Positions 52,937-61,452 of a stretch of DNA of 64,000 bases are shown one piece after another. The DNA is from an uncultured Sphingomonadales bacterium (GTDB taxonomy: Bacteria > Pseudomonadota > Alphaproteobacteria > Sphingomonadales > Sphingomonadaceae). The notes beneath the pieces are model-generated. The model saw nothing but the letters and a program-made list of their open reading frames with translations, was not told the DNA's origin and made no database searches. Position numbers and translations under genes: made by a program. The stretch is from positions 91,927 through 155,926 of the forward strand of contig CAIJLZ010000012.1 in NCBI GenBank assembly GCA_903821605.1. The letters are read 5' to 3'. The stretch's first letter is position 1. Each line of letters starts with the position of its first letter.

Positions 52937-55900
52937 CTATTCTCCCGCCTGCGCGCTTGCCCCATCCTGCGCCAGCCAATCATCCAGTTCATTCGGCGCC
53001 AGTGGCTTAGGTAGGATCGGCAGGCAGCGCGCCGCCGCCCGGCTACGCATGCCCGCACTCTGATCGGCGGTAATCAAGGCGATCCGCAATGCCGGGCGGT
53101 GCGCTTGTAGCCGGTCGGCAAGGTCAATCCCGTCCATTGTGTCGCCAAGGGTGAAATCCACCAGCGCCACATCAAAATCGCCGGGCAGGTCCAAGGCGTC
53201 CAACGGGCTCTGCATCGCGACCGACTCATGCCCCCGGCTAGCCAGCAGCGACGCCATCGCATCGCAAATCGCCAGGTCATCATCAACAATCAGGACACGC
53301 AACCCGCCTGCGCGGGTGATTCGCTCGACCGGCAATTCGGGCACAATCACCTGCCCCGTGGCAAGCGGCAGTTGCACCGCAAAGCAGCTCCCCCGGCCCG
53401 GGCGCGAGCGAAGATGCACCGTGCCATGGACAAGCGGCGCGGTGCGTTCGACAATCGCAAGCCCAAGGCCAATCCCGGCCTCTCCATTGGTGCCAAGGCG
53501 TTCGAACTCGCGAAAAATGACCCGCTGTTTGCCGGGCGGGATGCCGGGACCAGTGTCGAAAACCTCGATCCGCACCTTGTCGCCGCGCCGCCGGACACCG
53601 ACAAGAATGCCCCCCTTGTCGGTATAGCGCACGGCGTTTGACATGAAATTCTGCACAATCGACCGCAGCAATGTCCGGTCCGCCTCGACCAAGGCATCCC
53701 CTGCCCCCAGCCGCAGCGTCAAGCCGCGTTCGGCGGCGAGCGGTTCGAAGCTTTCGATCAGTTCCTCCAGCATGCGGCGCACCGGAAACAATGTCGGGTG
53801 CGGTACGATGCCGCCCGCATCCAGCTTGGATATATCGAGCAACGCCCGCAGCAGGTCATTCGCCGCGGCAATCGAGCTATCGACCCGGCCCAACATCTGT
53901 TGGGCATGGTCCGGCACCTCACGTTGCAGCGCCGCCGAAAACAGCCGCGCCGCATGCAGCGGTTGCAACAGATCATGGCTCGCCGCCGCGAGAAAGCGCG
54001 TCTTGTCGGCAATCGCGCTTGCCAGCTTTTCGTTCGCCTCGGACAATTCAGCGGTGCGTTCCACCACCCGGTTTTCCAATTCGGCACGGGCACGCACCAA
54101 CGCGTCGCGCGCCTCGGCCTCGGCCGTAATATCGGTGAAGCACATGACATAGCCGCCATCAGGCATTGGCCCGCCCACCGTTTTCAACACCCGGCCATCC
54201 GGGCGCAGCCGTTCAAAACTATGGGGATGTCCCTGACGCATATGATCGATCCGGCGCGCAACATGGTCCTCAACCTCGCCCGGCCCGCAATCGCCGCGCT
54301 CGGCGTTAAAGCGGATCAGTTCCGACACCGGCGCGCCCACCCGCACCACGCCGGGCGGATAGTTGAACAGGTCGAGATAGCGGCTGTTCCATGCGATAAG
54401 CCGCAGGTTGCGGTCGATCACACTCACGCCCGGATCGATATTTTCCAGCGTGGCCGCCAACAAGCCCCGCGAGAAGCGCAGGCTTTGGCCGGATGCATCA
54501 AGCACATGGGCAATGTCCTCAACCCCAAGCCGCGCCCCCGATAACGCCGACGCCATCAACAAGCGCGCGGATGAGGCCCCGACCACGCCCGCGATCATGC
54601 GTTCGGCGATGCGGGCGGAGGCGCGATCCACCAGCGCCTCGCGGTCGATATCGGGGCCGAACACCTCGCGCACAACCTCGGCCCCGACGAAACGCTCCGT
54701 CATGTCGAGCAGCGCGCCAAGATTAGCGACCGATCCGATCCCACGGCTACCCAAGGGGCGCAGCACCAGCCGCGCCCCCGACATGCCGCGCGCTGCGACC
54801 AGTGCGGACACCAGCAGATTGCCGCCAAGCGCCCAGAATGTGCCATGGACGATCGGGTTAAGCCCGGTCAGCCCCAAAAGCGCCGTCGGATTGAACAGCG
54901 AACCATCGCCGGGCAGCGGCAGGCTGCTCCCAATCGCGGGCAGAAACAGGGTATAGGCCCAAAGCAACAGGCCCGTCGTCAAGCCTGCCTTGGCGGCAAG
55001 TGGATCATTGCCGCTGCGATAAACCGCAAGGATCAGTGCCGGGGCCGATTGCGCCATGGCCGCAAAGGCGATGAGGCCGACCGAGGCAAGCTGGGTGCCC
55101 GATGGCATCATCAACGCATAGGTCGCCGCCGCCGCAATCACGCCGATAATCGCGACACGCCGGGTCCACAGCAGGATCTGGCCAAAATGCGCATCTTCGG
55201 CCCCACGCCGTCGCAGCAGCATCGGCGCGACAAAATCATTCGACACCATGATCGAAAGGGCAATGGTCTCGGTCACTGCCATCGCCACCGCTGCCGACAC
55301 GCCGCCAAGAAAGACGACGACCGCCAGCGCCTGCTTGCCCGCCGATAAGGGCAAGGCGAGGACGTAGAGATCGGGTTCGGCTGTCGATGGCAATAGCGCG
55401 AAACCAGCCAGCGTGATCGGGATCACCGCCAGCACAGTGAGGGTGAGATAACCGATGAACGGCCAACGGGCGCGGACAATGTCATGCGGGTCGCGGGCTT
55501 CGCGCACCGCGATGGAGAATTGGCGCGGCAGGCAGATGATCGCCATCATCGACAATAAAGTCACCACCACAAAGTCGAGATCAATTTGCTCGGGCGCGAA
55601 ATTGGCGCGCAAATGCTGCAACCCTGCAAGTTGCCGATCAAGCGGCGCACCGAAGAACAGCAGCGTGGCAAACAGCGCGACACAGCCCAGCGCGAACAGC
55701 TTGAACACCGACTCGGCGGCGACCGCGAACAGCACCGCCTCGTTGCGGCGCGCCACATCATAACGCTGGGTGCCGAAGCGGATCGCAAAGATCACCAGCC
55801 CAACCGCCGCCCACCAAATCGGTTCGACAATACCGGGACGCCCCGCCAGCAGCGACCAGCTTGTCCCGACCGACCGCAACTGGAGCGCCACATAAGGGAT

Positions 55901-56281
55901 GGTGCCAAATAGCGCGAGCGAGGTCACAAGCGCCGCGACCCCCCGGCTTTTGCCGAAACGGGAACCGATGAAATCTGAGAGCGAGGTCGCGCCCTCGGCA
56001 TGCACCGCCCCGGTCAACCGCTCCAGAAAGCGCGGCGCAAGCGCAAACAGCAAGATCGGGCCAAGATAGATCGGCAGAAAATTCCAACCGCCCGTCGCCG
56101 CACTGCCGACCGCACCGAAATATGTCCAACTGGTGCAATACACGCCGAGCGCAAGAATATAGGCATGGATGCGATAAGGCGAGCGATCAGCCTGTTCGCG
56201 CCGACGTTGCACCCACGCCGCCCCCGCAAACAGGGCCAGCGCATAGGCCGCCGCCATCCATGGCAATGCTGCGCCCGCCAT
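52937..56281 (-). CDS. crbS: hybrid sensor kinase with SLC5 transporter domain, CrbS-like
   Basis: A 1114-residue protein. The N-terminal half (about 1-500) has 12-13 membrane helices of the sodium:solute symporter (SLC5/PutP) fold (GAVHAEGATSLSDFIGSRFG). A PAS-like domain is near 620-730 (NIDPGVSVIDRNLRLIAWNSRYLDLF), a coiled coil near 740-785, HisKA with FLAAASHDLLQPLHAARLF near 790, HATPase (GIGLGLAIV) near 960, and a C-terminal receiver (LIVDDDLAICD, LVDFTLGD) from about 995. This is the CbrA/CrbS architecture. Sensing through the transporter domain is accepted for the family; acetate as the cue is inference. Confidence 0.9.
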   Translation of the reverse strand: MAGAALPWMAAAYALALFAGAAWVQRRREQADRSPYRIHAYILALGVYCTSWTYFGAVGSAATGGWNFLPIYLGPILLFALAPRFLERLTGAVHAEGATSLSDFIGSRFGKSRGVAALVTSLALFGTIPYVALQLRSVGTSWSLLAGRPGIVEPIWWAAVGLVIFAIRFGTQRYDVARRNEAVLFAVAAESVFKLFALGCVALFATLLFFGAPLDRQLAGLQHLRANFAPEQIDLDFVVVTLLSMMAIICLPRQFSIAVREARDPHDIVRARWPFIGYLTLTVLAVIPITLAGFALLPSTAEPDLYVLALPLSAGKQALAVVVFLGGVSAAVAMAVTETIALSIMVSNDFVAPMLLRRRGAEDAHFGQILLWTRRVAIIGVIAAAATYALMMPSGTQLASVGLIAFAAMAQSAPALILAVYRSGNDPLAAKAGLTTGLLLWAYTLFLPAIGSSLPLPGDGSLFNPTALLGLTGLNPIVHGTFWALGGNLLVSALVAARGMSGARLVLRPLGSRGIGSVANLGALLDMTERFVGAEVVREVFGPDIDREALVDRASARIAERMIAGVVGASSARLLMASALSGARLGVEDIAHVLDASGQSLRFSRGLLAATLENIDPGVSVIDRNLRLIAWNSRYLDLFNYPPGVVRVGAPVSELIRFNAERGDCGPGEVEDHVARRIDHMRQGHPHSFERLRPDGRVLKTVGGPMPDGGYVMCFTDITAEAEARDALVRARAELENRVVERTAELSEANEKLASAIADKTRFLAAASHDLLQPLHAARLFSAALQREVPDHAQQMLGRVDSSIAAANDLLRALLDISKLDAGGIVPHPTLFPVRRMLEELIESFEPLAAERGLTLRLGAGDALVEADRTLLRSIVQNFMSNAVRYTDKGGILVGVRRRGDKVRIEVFDTGPGIPPGKQRVIFREFERLGTNGEAGIGLGLAIVERTAPLVHGTVHLRSRPGRGSCFAVQLPLATGQVIVPELPVERITRAGGLRVLIVDDDLAICDAMASLLASRGHESVAMQSPLDALDLPGDFDVALVDFTLGDTMDGIDLADRLQAHRPALRIALITADQSAGMRSRAAARCLPILPKPLAPNELDDWLAQDGASAQAGE

Positions 56282-56418
56282 TATATGCCCCGTTCCTTCC
56301 GATTAGCCCCTGTCGGCCATTCTGTCGGAAGTCGATCAACAGGGCAATGGCCACGCCGGTCGAAAATCAGGTCACCCCGATAGCGGGCAGCTTCCGGCCC
56401 GGCGGCCCATGGGTTAGT

Positions 56419-56601
56419 TTATTTGCGGCGCTTGTTGGCGTAGAGCAGCGCCGCGACGATCGCCGCAGAGCCAATGCCGACCGCCGCACCCGCCCATAGT
56501 GCCTTGTTCTTGCCGGTGGCGGCATCCTTGGTGTTACCTGTAGCCGTCTCCGTGGCGGGAGTGGCGGACTGCGCCTGATCAGGCTGTTTTTCTTCGGTCA
56601 T
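56419..56601 (-). CDS. small single-helix membrane protein
   Basis: A 60-residue protein from MTEEKQPDQAQ. An acidic, Ala/Thr-rich cytoplasmic or periplasmic part is followed by one transmembrane helix (about 35-53, ALWAGAAVGIGSAAIVAALLYA) and a basic end NKRRK. The track ORF has 37 extra N-terminal residues without support. No known family. It lies alone between crbS and the glycerate kinase gene. Confidence 0.6.
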   Translation of the reverse strand: MTEEKQPDQAQSATPATETATGNTKDAATGKNKALWAGAAVGIGSAAIVAALLYANKRRK

Positions 56602-56665
56602 GCCCGATATATAAGCACCTGACGCCGCGCATGGAAAGTGCCGACTGTCGCCAAAATAGGTCCAT

Positions 56666-57514
56666 TCACCGCGCGATGGGCAACGCGTAGCGATCATGGT
56701 GCCGAATGACATGGCGCTGCTCGTCTAGCGTCAGCACCAGATCGGCCCGCCCCGGCATTTCCGCAAGAATATGGCGGGTCAGCCGCTCATAATAACGGAT
56801 AAAGGCAGCGACCTCTTCATCGCTCATGATCGCGCTGTCGGGATGGTCATCATGGGTACGGCGCAGTTCATGCTCCTGCTCAGTCCGCCATTGCTGGACC
56901 ACCTCAAAACCGGGCGCCTCCAGCAGCACCAGCAAGCCGATCCGGCTGAACAATTGCTGATACGCCCCGGCGAGGCACGCGTTCACATGGGCGCGCCACC
57001 GGCCATCCGCATCCTGAGTGGCTTCCAGCGCATTAACCGGCGCAACCAGCGCGGCTTCGTCTTGCGGCACCGCGCCAACGCACCAGCCTTCGAACAACAC
57101 GACATCAACCGGGCCCTTGACCAGCGGCCATTGGCCATGCGGCATCCGGCTATCGGTTGCTTTATCGAAACGCGGCATCCGCACCGGCTGGGCAGCAATC
57201 AGCCGGTCGAGTACCTCCAGCCCCAGCGCGACCTCATGCGTCCCCGGCACGCCACGCACCCGAAACAGCGGATGCACATCCGACGCCATCTGCGCGCGCG
57301 CTTCACGCGACAGGTAGAGATCATCAAGCGACAGGATCGCACTGTTCAGCCCTTCCGCCTCCAGCCGATCCGTGAGCTTGGCGGCGAGCATCGACTTACC
57401 CGACCCTTGCGCCCCGCAAATGCCGACGACGAGCGTCTCGCCCGGTCCACGTTCGCGCGCCGCATCAATGGCGGCAATCACAAGATCGGTGGTGGTATCA
57501 GACAATGGGGTCAT
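56666..57514 (-). CDS. P-loop kinase, D-glycerate 3-kinase-like
   Basis: A 282-residue protein of the phosphoribulokinase/uridine-kinase-type P-loop group. Walker A is VGICGAQGSGKSMLAAKL near residue 33, and LDDLYLSREAR and RGVPGTHEV are typical of plant/fungal-type D-glycerate 3-kinases. It would make 3-phosphoglycerate from D-glycerate. The start MTPLSDTT has GGGAGG upstream and overlaps the 2-hydroxyacid dehydrogenase gene by 17 bases, which supports a two-step pathway from glyoxylate or hydroxypyruvate to glycerate to 3PG. Confidence 0.85.
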   Translation of the reverse strand: MTPLSDTTTDLVIAAIDAARERGPGETLVVGICGAQGSGKSMLAAKLTDRLEAEGLNSAILSLDDLYLSREARAQMASDVHPLFRVRGVPGTHEVALGLEVLDRLIAAQPVRMPRFDKATDSRMPHGQWPLVKGPVDVVLFEGWCVGAVPQDEAALVAPVNALEATQDADGRWRAHVNACLAGAYQQLFSRIGLLVLLEAPGFEVVQQWRTEQEHELRRTHDDHPDSAIMSDEEVAAFIRYYERLTRHILAEMPGRADLVLTLDEQRHVIRHHDRYALPIAR

Positions 57515-58469
57515 GCAGCGGCCTCCCTTCGAAAAAACAGACAAGATTTTCCATCGCCCGCATGCCCATGGCGCGACGGGTCTCGATGGTGGCGCTGCCC
57601 AGATGGGGCAGCAGCGCCACATTCGGAAGTTCAAGCAAGGCTGATGGCACCTGCGGTTCCCCCTCATAGACATCAAGCCCAGCCGCCGCGACCCGTCCAG
57701 CGGCGAGCGCCTCGGCCAGTGCGCGGCTATCAACCACGCTGCCGCGCGCGGTATTGACGAGGATCGCCGTCGGTTTCATCCGCGCCAGCAACGCCGCGTC
57801 GACCAGGTGATAGGTATCTGCCCCACCGGGACAATGAAGCGACAAGAGGTCGGACTCTGCCGCCAGTCGGAAAAGATCGGGTTCGTGATGGGCATGGAGT
57901 TCCATCTCGACCTCCACCGGGGCGCGGCTTCGGCTGTGATAGGCGACACGCATGCCGAACGCATCGCGCGCGAGCCGTGCCGTTTCCCGCGCAATCCGCC
58001 CAAAACCGACCAGCCCCAACCGCTTGTGATATAAAGACTGGCCCACCATGTGGGTTGGCCGCCAGCCGGTCCATTGTCCGGCGCGCAATTCGCGTTCGCC
58101 CTCGCTTGCCCGCCGCGCGGCCATCAGCATCAGCATCAACGCGGTTTCGGCTGTCGCCTCGGTCAACACATCGGGCGTATTCGAGACCGCCACCCCGGCG
58201 GCATGGGCAGCGGCCAGATCGACATGTTCGATCCCCGCTCCATAATTGGCGATCAACCGCACCCGCAGGTCTTGGCCTGCGAACAGTTCGGCGGGTAGCT
58301 TGTCGGTCACGGTCGGGCAAAGCGCATCGAACTGTCGCATCGCCTCGGCCAGTTGCCCCATCGTCAGCGCATGATCGTCAGCATTCAGCACCACATCAAA
58401 GCGGGTGGCGAGTGCGGCCTCGACTTCAGCCGGCCAGCGGCGAGTCAACAGGATACGCGGCTTGTCCAT
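57498..58469 (-). CDS. D-2-hydroxyacid dehydrogenase (glyoxylate/hydroxypyruvate reductase-like)
   Basis: A 323-residue NAD(P)H-dependent enzyme. The Rossmann motif GLVGFGRIARETARL, catalytic Arg in VNTARGSVVD, Glu in DVYEGEPQVP and His in LLPHLGSATIETR are intact. The sequence resembles glyoxylate/hydroxypyruvate reductases that yield glycolate or D-glycerate. Overlap with the glycerate kinase gene supports that substrate. The pair likely feeds C2 carbon to gluconeogenesis. Confidence 0.9.
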   Translation of the reverse strand: MDKPRILLTRRWPAEVEAALATRFDVVLNADDHALTMGQLAEAMRQFDALCPTVTDKLPAELFAGQDLRVRLIANYGAGIEHVDLAAAHAAGVAVSNTPDVLTEATAETALMLMLMAARRASEGERELRAGQWTGWRPTHMVGQSLYHKRLGLVGFGRIARETARLARDAFGMRVAYHSRSRAPVEVEMELHAHHEPDLFRLAAESDLLSLHCPGGADTYHLVDAALLARMKPTAILVNTARGSVVDSRALAEALAAGRVAAAGLDVYEGEPQVPSALLELPNVALLPHLGSATIETRRAMGMRAMENLVCFFEGRPLHDPIV

Positions 58470-58511
58470 CGCCGCTACGCTAGCACATCTCCCCCCCGCC
58501 CCAATAGCAAA

Positions 58512-58545
58512 AGCCCCGCACCAACCTGATGGTTGGCACGGGGCT
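58512..58545 (-). terminator. rho-independent terminator of pckG
   Basis: AGCCCCG...CCAACC and GGTTGG...CGGGGCT form a 15-position stem (two mismatched pairs) with a 4-base loop; on the minus strand it is followed by TTTTG. It lies 36 bases after the pckG stop and before the 2-hydroxyacid dehydrogenase gene. Confidence 0.88.
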
Positions 58546-58580
58546 ATTGTTCACACGGCCATCAGGCCGGGCATATGAGC

Positions 58581-60428
58581 TTAACCAGCAGCGTTGAGGC
58601 GCGCTTCAAGGTTGCTCTGCTGATCCTGCAACTGGGCCGGCAGGCGGTCACCGAACTTCTCGAAATCGGCGGCGCTGAGCTTGGCCTCTTCCTTCCACTG
58701 GTCGACATCAACCGACAGCAGTTCGGCCAAGGCGGCCGCATCCATGCCCAAACCGCTGATATCCAGCGAGGCCGCTTCCGGCACGCGGCCAATCGGGGTG
58801 TCGACGGCACCGGCCGTACCTTCGATCCGCTCGACGATCCACTTGAGGACGCGGGCATTGTCGCCAAAGCCCGGCCACAGGAACTTGCCGCTCGCGCTCT
58901 TGCGGAACCAGTTGACGAGATAGATGCGCGGCAACTGGGCCGGATCGGCATCGGCTTCGCCACCGATACGCAGCCAATGCTCGAAATAATCGGCCATGTT
59001 GTAACCGCAGAACGGCAGCATCGCGAACGGATCACGACGCACCACGCCGACCTTATTTTCCGCCGCAGCCGTGCCTTCCGACGCGATGTTCGCGGCGAGA
59101 TACACACCATGCTGCCAATCAAAGGCTTCGGTCACCAGCGGCACCGACGAAGCGCGACGGCCACCAAACAGGATCGCCGAAATCGGCACGCCCGCCGGGT
59201 TGTCCCACTCATCGGCAATCGACGGGCACTGATCCGCTGGCGCGGTGAAGCGGGCGTTCGGGTGCGCCGCCGGGGTGCCGCTCGCCGGATCCCATGGATT
59301 GCCCTGCCAGTCGGTCATGCCCTGCGGCGGTTCCGACGACAGACCTTCCCACCACACATCGCCATCGGCGGTCAGCGCGGTGTTGGTGTAGATGCAGTTG
59401 GCGAACAACGTGTCGACCGCATTTTTGTTGGTCTTGATGCCGGTGCCCGGCGCGACGCCAAAGAAGCCCGCTTCCGGGTTGATGGCATAAAGGCGGCCAT
59501 CCTTGCCAAAACGCATCCAGCAAATGTCGTCGCCAATGGTTTCGACCTTCCAGCCCGGAATGGTCGGTTCCAGCATCGCCATGTTGGTCTTGCCGCAGGC
59601 GCTTGGGAACGCGGCCGACACATAATGCACCTGATTCTGCGGCGAGGTCAGCTTCAAGATCAGCATATGTTCGGCGAGCCAACCCTCATCGCGGGCCATG
59701 ACCGACGCGATACGGAGCGCGAAGCACTTCTTGCCGAGCAGGGCGTTGCCGCCATAGCCCGAACCATAAGACCAGATTTCCCGCGTTTCGGGGAAATGGA
59801 CAATCCATTTGTCGTCATTGCACGGCCAAGCGACATCGGCCTGACCAGCGGCCAGCGGCGCACCGCAGGAATGAACGCAACGGACGAAGAAGCCATGCTC
59901 GCCAAGCTGATCCAGCACCGGCGTCCCGATACGGGTCATGATGCGCATCGACAGCACGACATAGGGGCTATCGGTGATTTCGACGCCAATCTGGCTGATC
60001 GCGGAACCGAGCGGACCCATCGAATATGGAATGACATACATGGTGCGGCCACGCATCGACCCGGCAAACAGGCCGTTCAACGTGCCACGGGTTTCTTCCG
60101 GATCGCGCCAGTTGTTGGTCGGGCCAGCATCATCTTCACTCTCGGAGCAGATGAAGGTGCGGCTCTCGACACGCGCGACATCGCTCGGGGCCGAACGGGC
60201 GTAGAAAGAATTGGGGCGCTTTTCCGGGTTGAGCCGCACCAGCGTGCCGGCTGCGACCAATTGGTTGGTCAGTTCGGTCCACTCGGACTCGGTCCCATCA
60301 CACCAGCGAATCACGTCCGGCTGGGTCAGCGCGGCAACCTGCTCAACCCAGGCGAGCAGTGCCTTGTGCTTGGTGGGAGATACACCGGCTTTACCGGGCA
60401 GAGTCGCAGCTTCCGCGTTGGTCACCAT
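58581..60428 (-). CDS. pckG: phosphoenolpyruvate carboxykinase (GTP)
   Basis: A 615-residue GTP-type PEPCK that converts oxaloacetate to PEP in gluconeogenesis. Family signatures: [10 protein letters not shown] near the start, [13 protein letters not shown] (kinase-1a/P-loop), [10 protein letters not shown] and [12 protein letters not shown]. Length matches the family. Most alphaproteobacteria have the ATP-type enzyme, so the GTP type is worth noting. A long leader region (60429-60758) with several dyads precedes it. Its role fits growth on acetate, as the acs module nearby suggests. Confidence 0.97.
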   Translation of the reverse strand: MVTNAEAATLPGKAGVSPTKHKALLAWVEQVAALTQPDVIRWCDGTESEWTELTNQLVAAGTLVRLNPEKRPNSFYARSAPSDVARVESRTFICSESEDDAGPTNNWRDPEETRGTLNGLFAGSMRGRTMYVIPYSMGPLGSAISQIGVEITDSPYVVLSMRIMTRIGTPVLDQLGEHGFFVRCVHSCGAPLAAGQADVAWPCNDDKWIVHFPETREIWSYGSGYGGNALLGKKCFALRIASVMARDEGWLAEHMLILKLTSPQNQVHYVSAAFPSACGKTNMAMLEPTIPGWKVETIGDDICWMRFGKDGRLYAINPEAGFFGVAPGTGIKTNKNAVDTLFANCIYTNTALTADGDVWWEGLSSEPPQGMTDWQGNPWDPASGTPAAHPNARFTAPADQCPSIADEWDNPAGVPISAILFGGRRASSVPLVTEAFDWQHGVYLAANIASEGTAAAENKVGVVRRDPFAMLPFCGYNMADYFEHWLRIGGEADADPAQLPRIYLVNWFRKSASGKFLWPGFGDNARVLKWIVERIEGTAGAVDTPIGRVPEAASLDISGLGMDAAALAELLSVDVDQWKEEAKLSAADFEKFGDRLPAQLQDQQSNLEARLNAAG

Positions 60429-60758
60429 TATGTCTCTTTCTACTAGCGTGTACCGAGAGTGCAGGTGTTCCTGCTACCCATCAGACCTGATGCGCACGCC
60501 CCTTACATCGCCGACGCCATATTTTTAAGGGCGAAAAGTACAAGCGCGGCAATTTCGGTCGCGATCTAGCGGCAACCCATCGCCTGAAAGCCCGGATTAC
60601 CGCCAATCACCCCATCTTGGCACCGATCCGCCATGGCGTGAAAATTTCGCGCTGTTGCAGCGTTTTGTCACAATTTGCTGCAGCAAGACCCACCGACTCG
60701 GAAGTGACGGCCGCAGCAAACCCCTGTCGGGTGAGGGGAATGTCAGATGAGGGGAGTG
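60429..60758. promoter_or_regulatory. pckG upstream region with several dyads
   Basis: A 330-base gap between pckG (minus) and the flavin reductase gene (minus). It contains GCAGG/CCTGC (60461-60474), CATCAG-AC-CTGATG (60479-60492) and the perfect palindrome TTGCTGCAGCAA (60675-60686). These could be regulator sites or leader hairpins for pckG. No credible ORF lies here. The flavin reductase stop is at the right-hand end. Confidence 0.5.
60675..60686. promoter_or_regulatory. palindrome TTGCTGCAGCAA upstream of pckG
   Basis: A perfect 12-bp palindrome about 250 bases before pckG, with a similar half (TTGCAGC) 22 bases away. Its format, TGC-N-GCA, resembles sites of PhaR-type regulators, but no such regulator is encoded nearby. 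Distance from the gene is large. Confidence 0.35.
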
Positions 60759-61277
60759 TCAGGCGACGGGCAGTTCCACCACCTTACCGCCATGCCACAA
60801 AGCCGGTGCCGCATCCGTGTTGACGATCACATCAAACACTTCGCCAATGAAAATTTCATGCGTACCGAAAATATCGCGCCGCGCGGTGCGGCAGAAAATA
60901 TTCGCCGCCGCGCCGGCGAGAAAGGGCAGGCCGTGGCGTTCGCCCCATGCGGCACCCTGAAAGCGCTCTTCACGCCGGTCGGGGATGGCGAAGGGTAATA
61001 GCTCGTCCGCCTGTGCAAGCCCGATGACATTGATGCAAAAGGCACCGGTGGACTCGATCACGGCATGGGCGCTACCGCCCAGATTGACGCAGACCAGCAT
61101 CGACGGCGGCTCCATCGCCACGGGCACAAAAGCCGTTGCCGCCAGCCCGGCAGGCTCGCCGGTCGCGGCATCGGTCGCGGAGATCAGGGCAACCGGACTT
61201 GGCATGTGCCGCATCGCGGTCTTGAGCGCAGAGGCAATCGCGGCGCTGTCTGGCTGTGCGTCCGGGGCAGAACTCAT
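60759..61277 (-). CDS. flavin reductase family protein
   Basis: A 172-residue FMN-binding split-barrel protein of the HpaC/flavin reductase type. Conserved LKTAMRHMPSPVALISATD, AVAMEPPSMLVCVNLGGSAH, STGAFCINVIG and GTHEIFIGEVFDV are seen. These enzymes reduce FMN or FAD with NAD(P)H for a separate monooxygenase. No flavin monooxygenase lies beside it; the Rieske oxygenase upstream (176 bases away, same strand) would more often use an iron-sulphur reductase, so pairing is uncertain. Confidence 0.9.
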   Translation of the reverse strand: MSSAPDAQPDSAAIASALKTAMRHMPSPVALISATDAATGEPAGLAATAFVPVAMEPPSMLVCVNLGGSAHAVIESTGAFCINVIGLAQADELLPFAIPDRREERFQGAAWGERHGLPFLAGAAANIFCRTARRDIFGTHEIFIGEVFDVIVNTDAAPALWHGGKVVELPVA

Positions 61278-61409
61278 CGACTTGGTCTCCGTGCAGGGTC
61301 TTTCACCGCCGCAGGAGTAGCTGCCCGAATCTCAGGCCCGCGTCCCCCGCCGCGACGCCCTCTATGCGGTGGAGACCTTCGCAGATGCAATAGCCCATGC
61401 CAACCGAAC

Positions 61410-61435
61410 CTCCCCTCCCGCGCGCGGGAGGGGAG
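61410..61435. repeat. perfect 26-bp palindrome (GGGAGGGG family)
   Basis: CTCCCCTCCCGCG followed by its exact reverse complement, between the Rieske oxygenase and the flavin reductase genes, 18 bases after the former's stop. The arm matches two other hairpins in the window. It may act as a 3'-end structure and is a likely copy of a dispersed intergenic palindrome. Confidence 0.75.
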
Positions 61436-61452
61436 ATGGGCTGGATGCGCGC

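Noticed and set aside
58533-60446. 637-residue plus-strand ORF over pckG
   Set aside because: Antisense shadow; the minus strand encodes a full-length GTP-type PEPCK with its own terminator.
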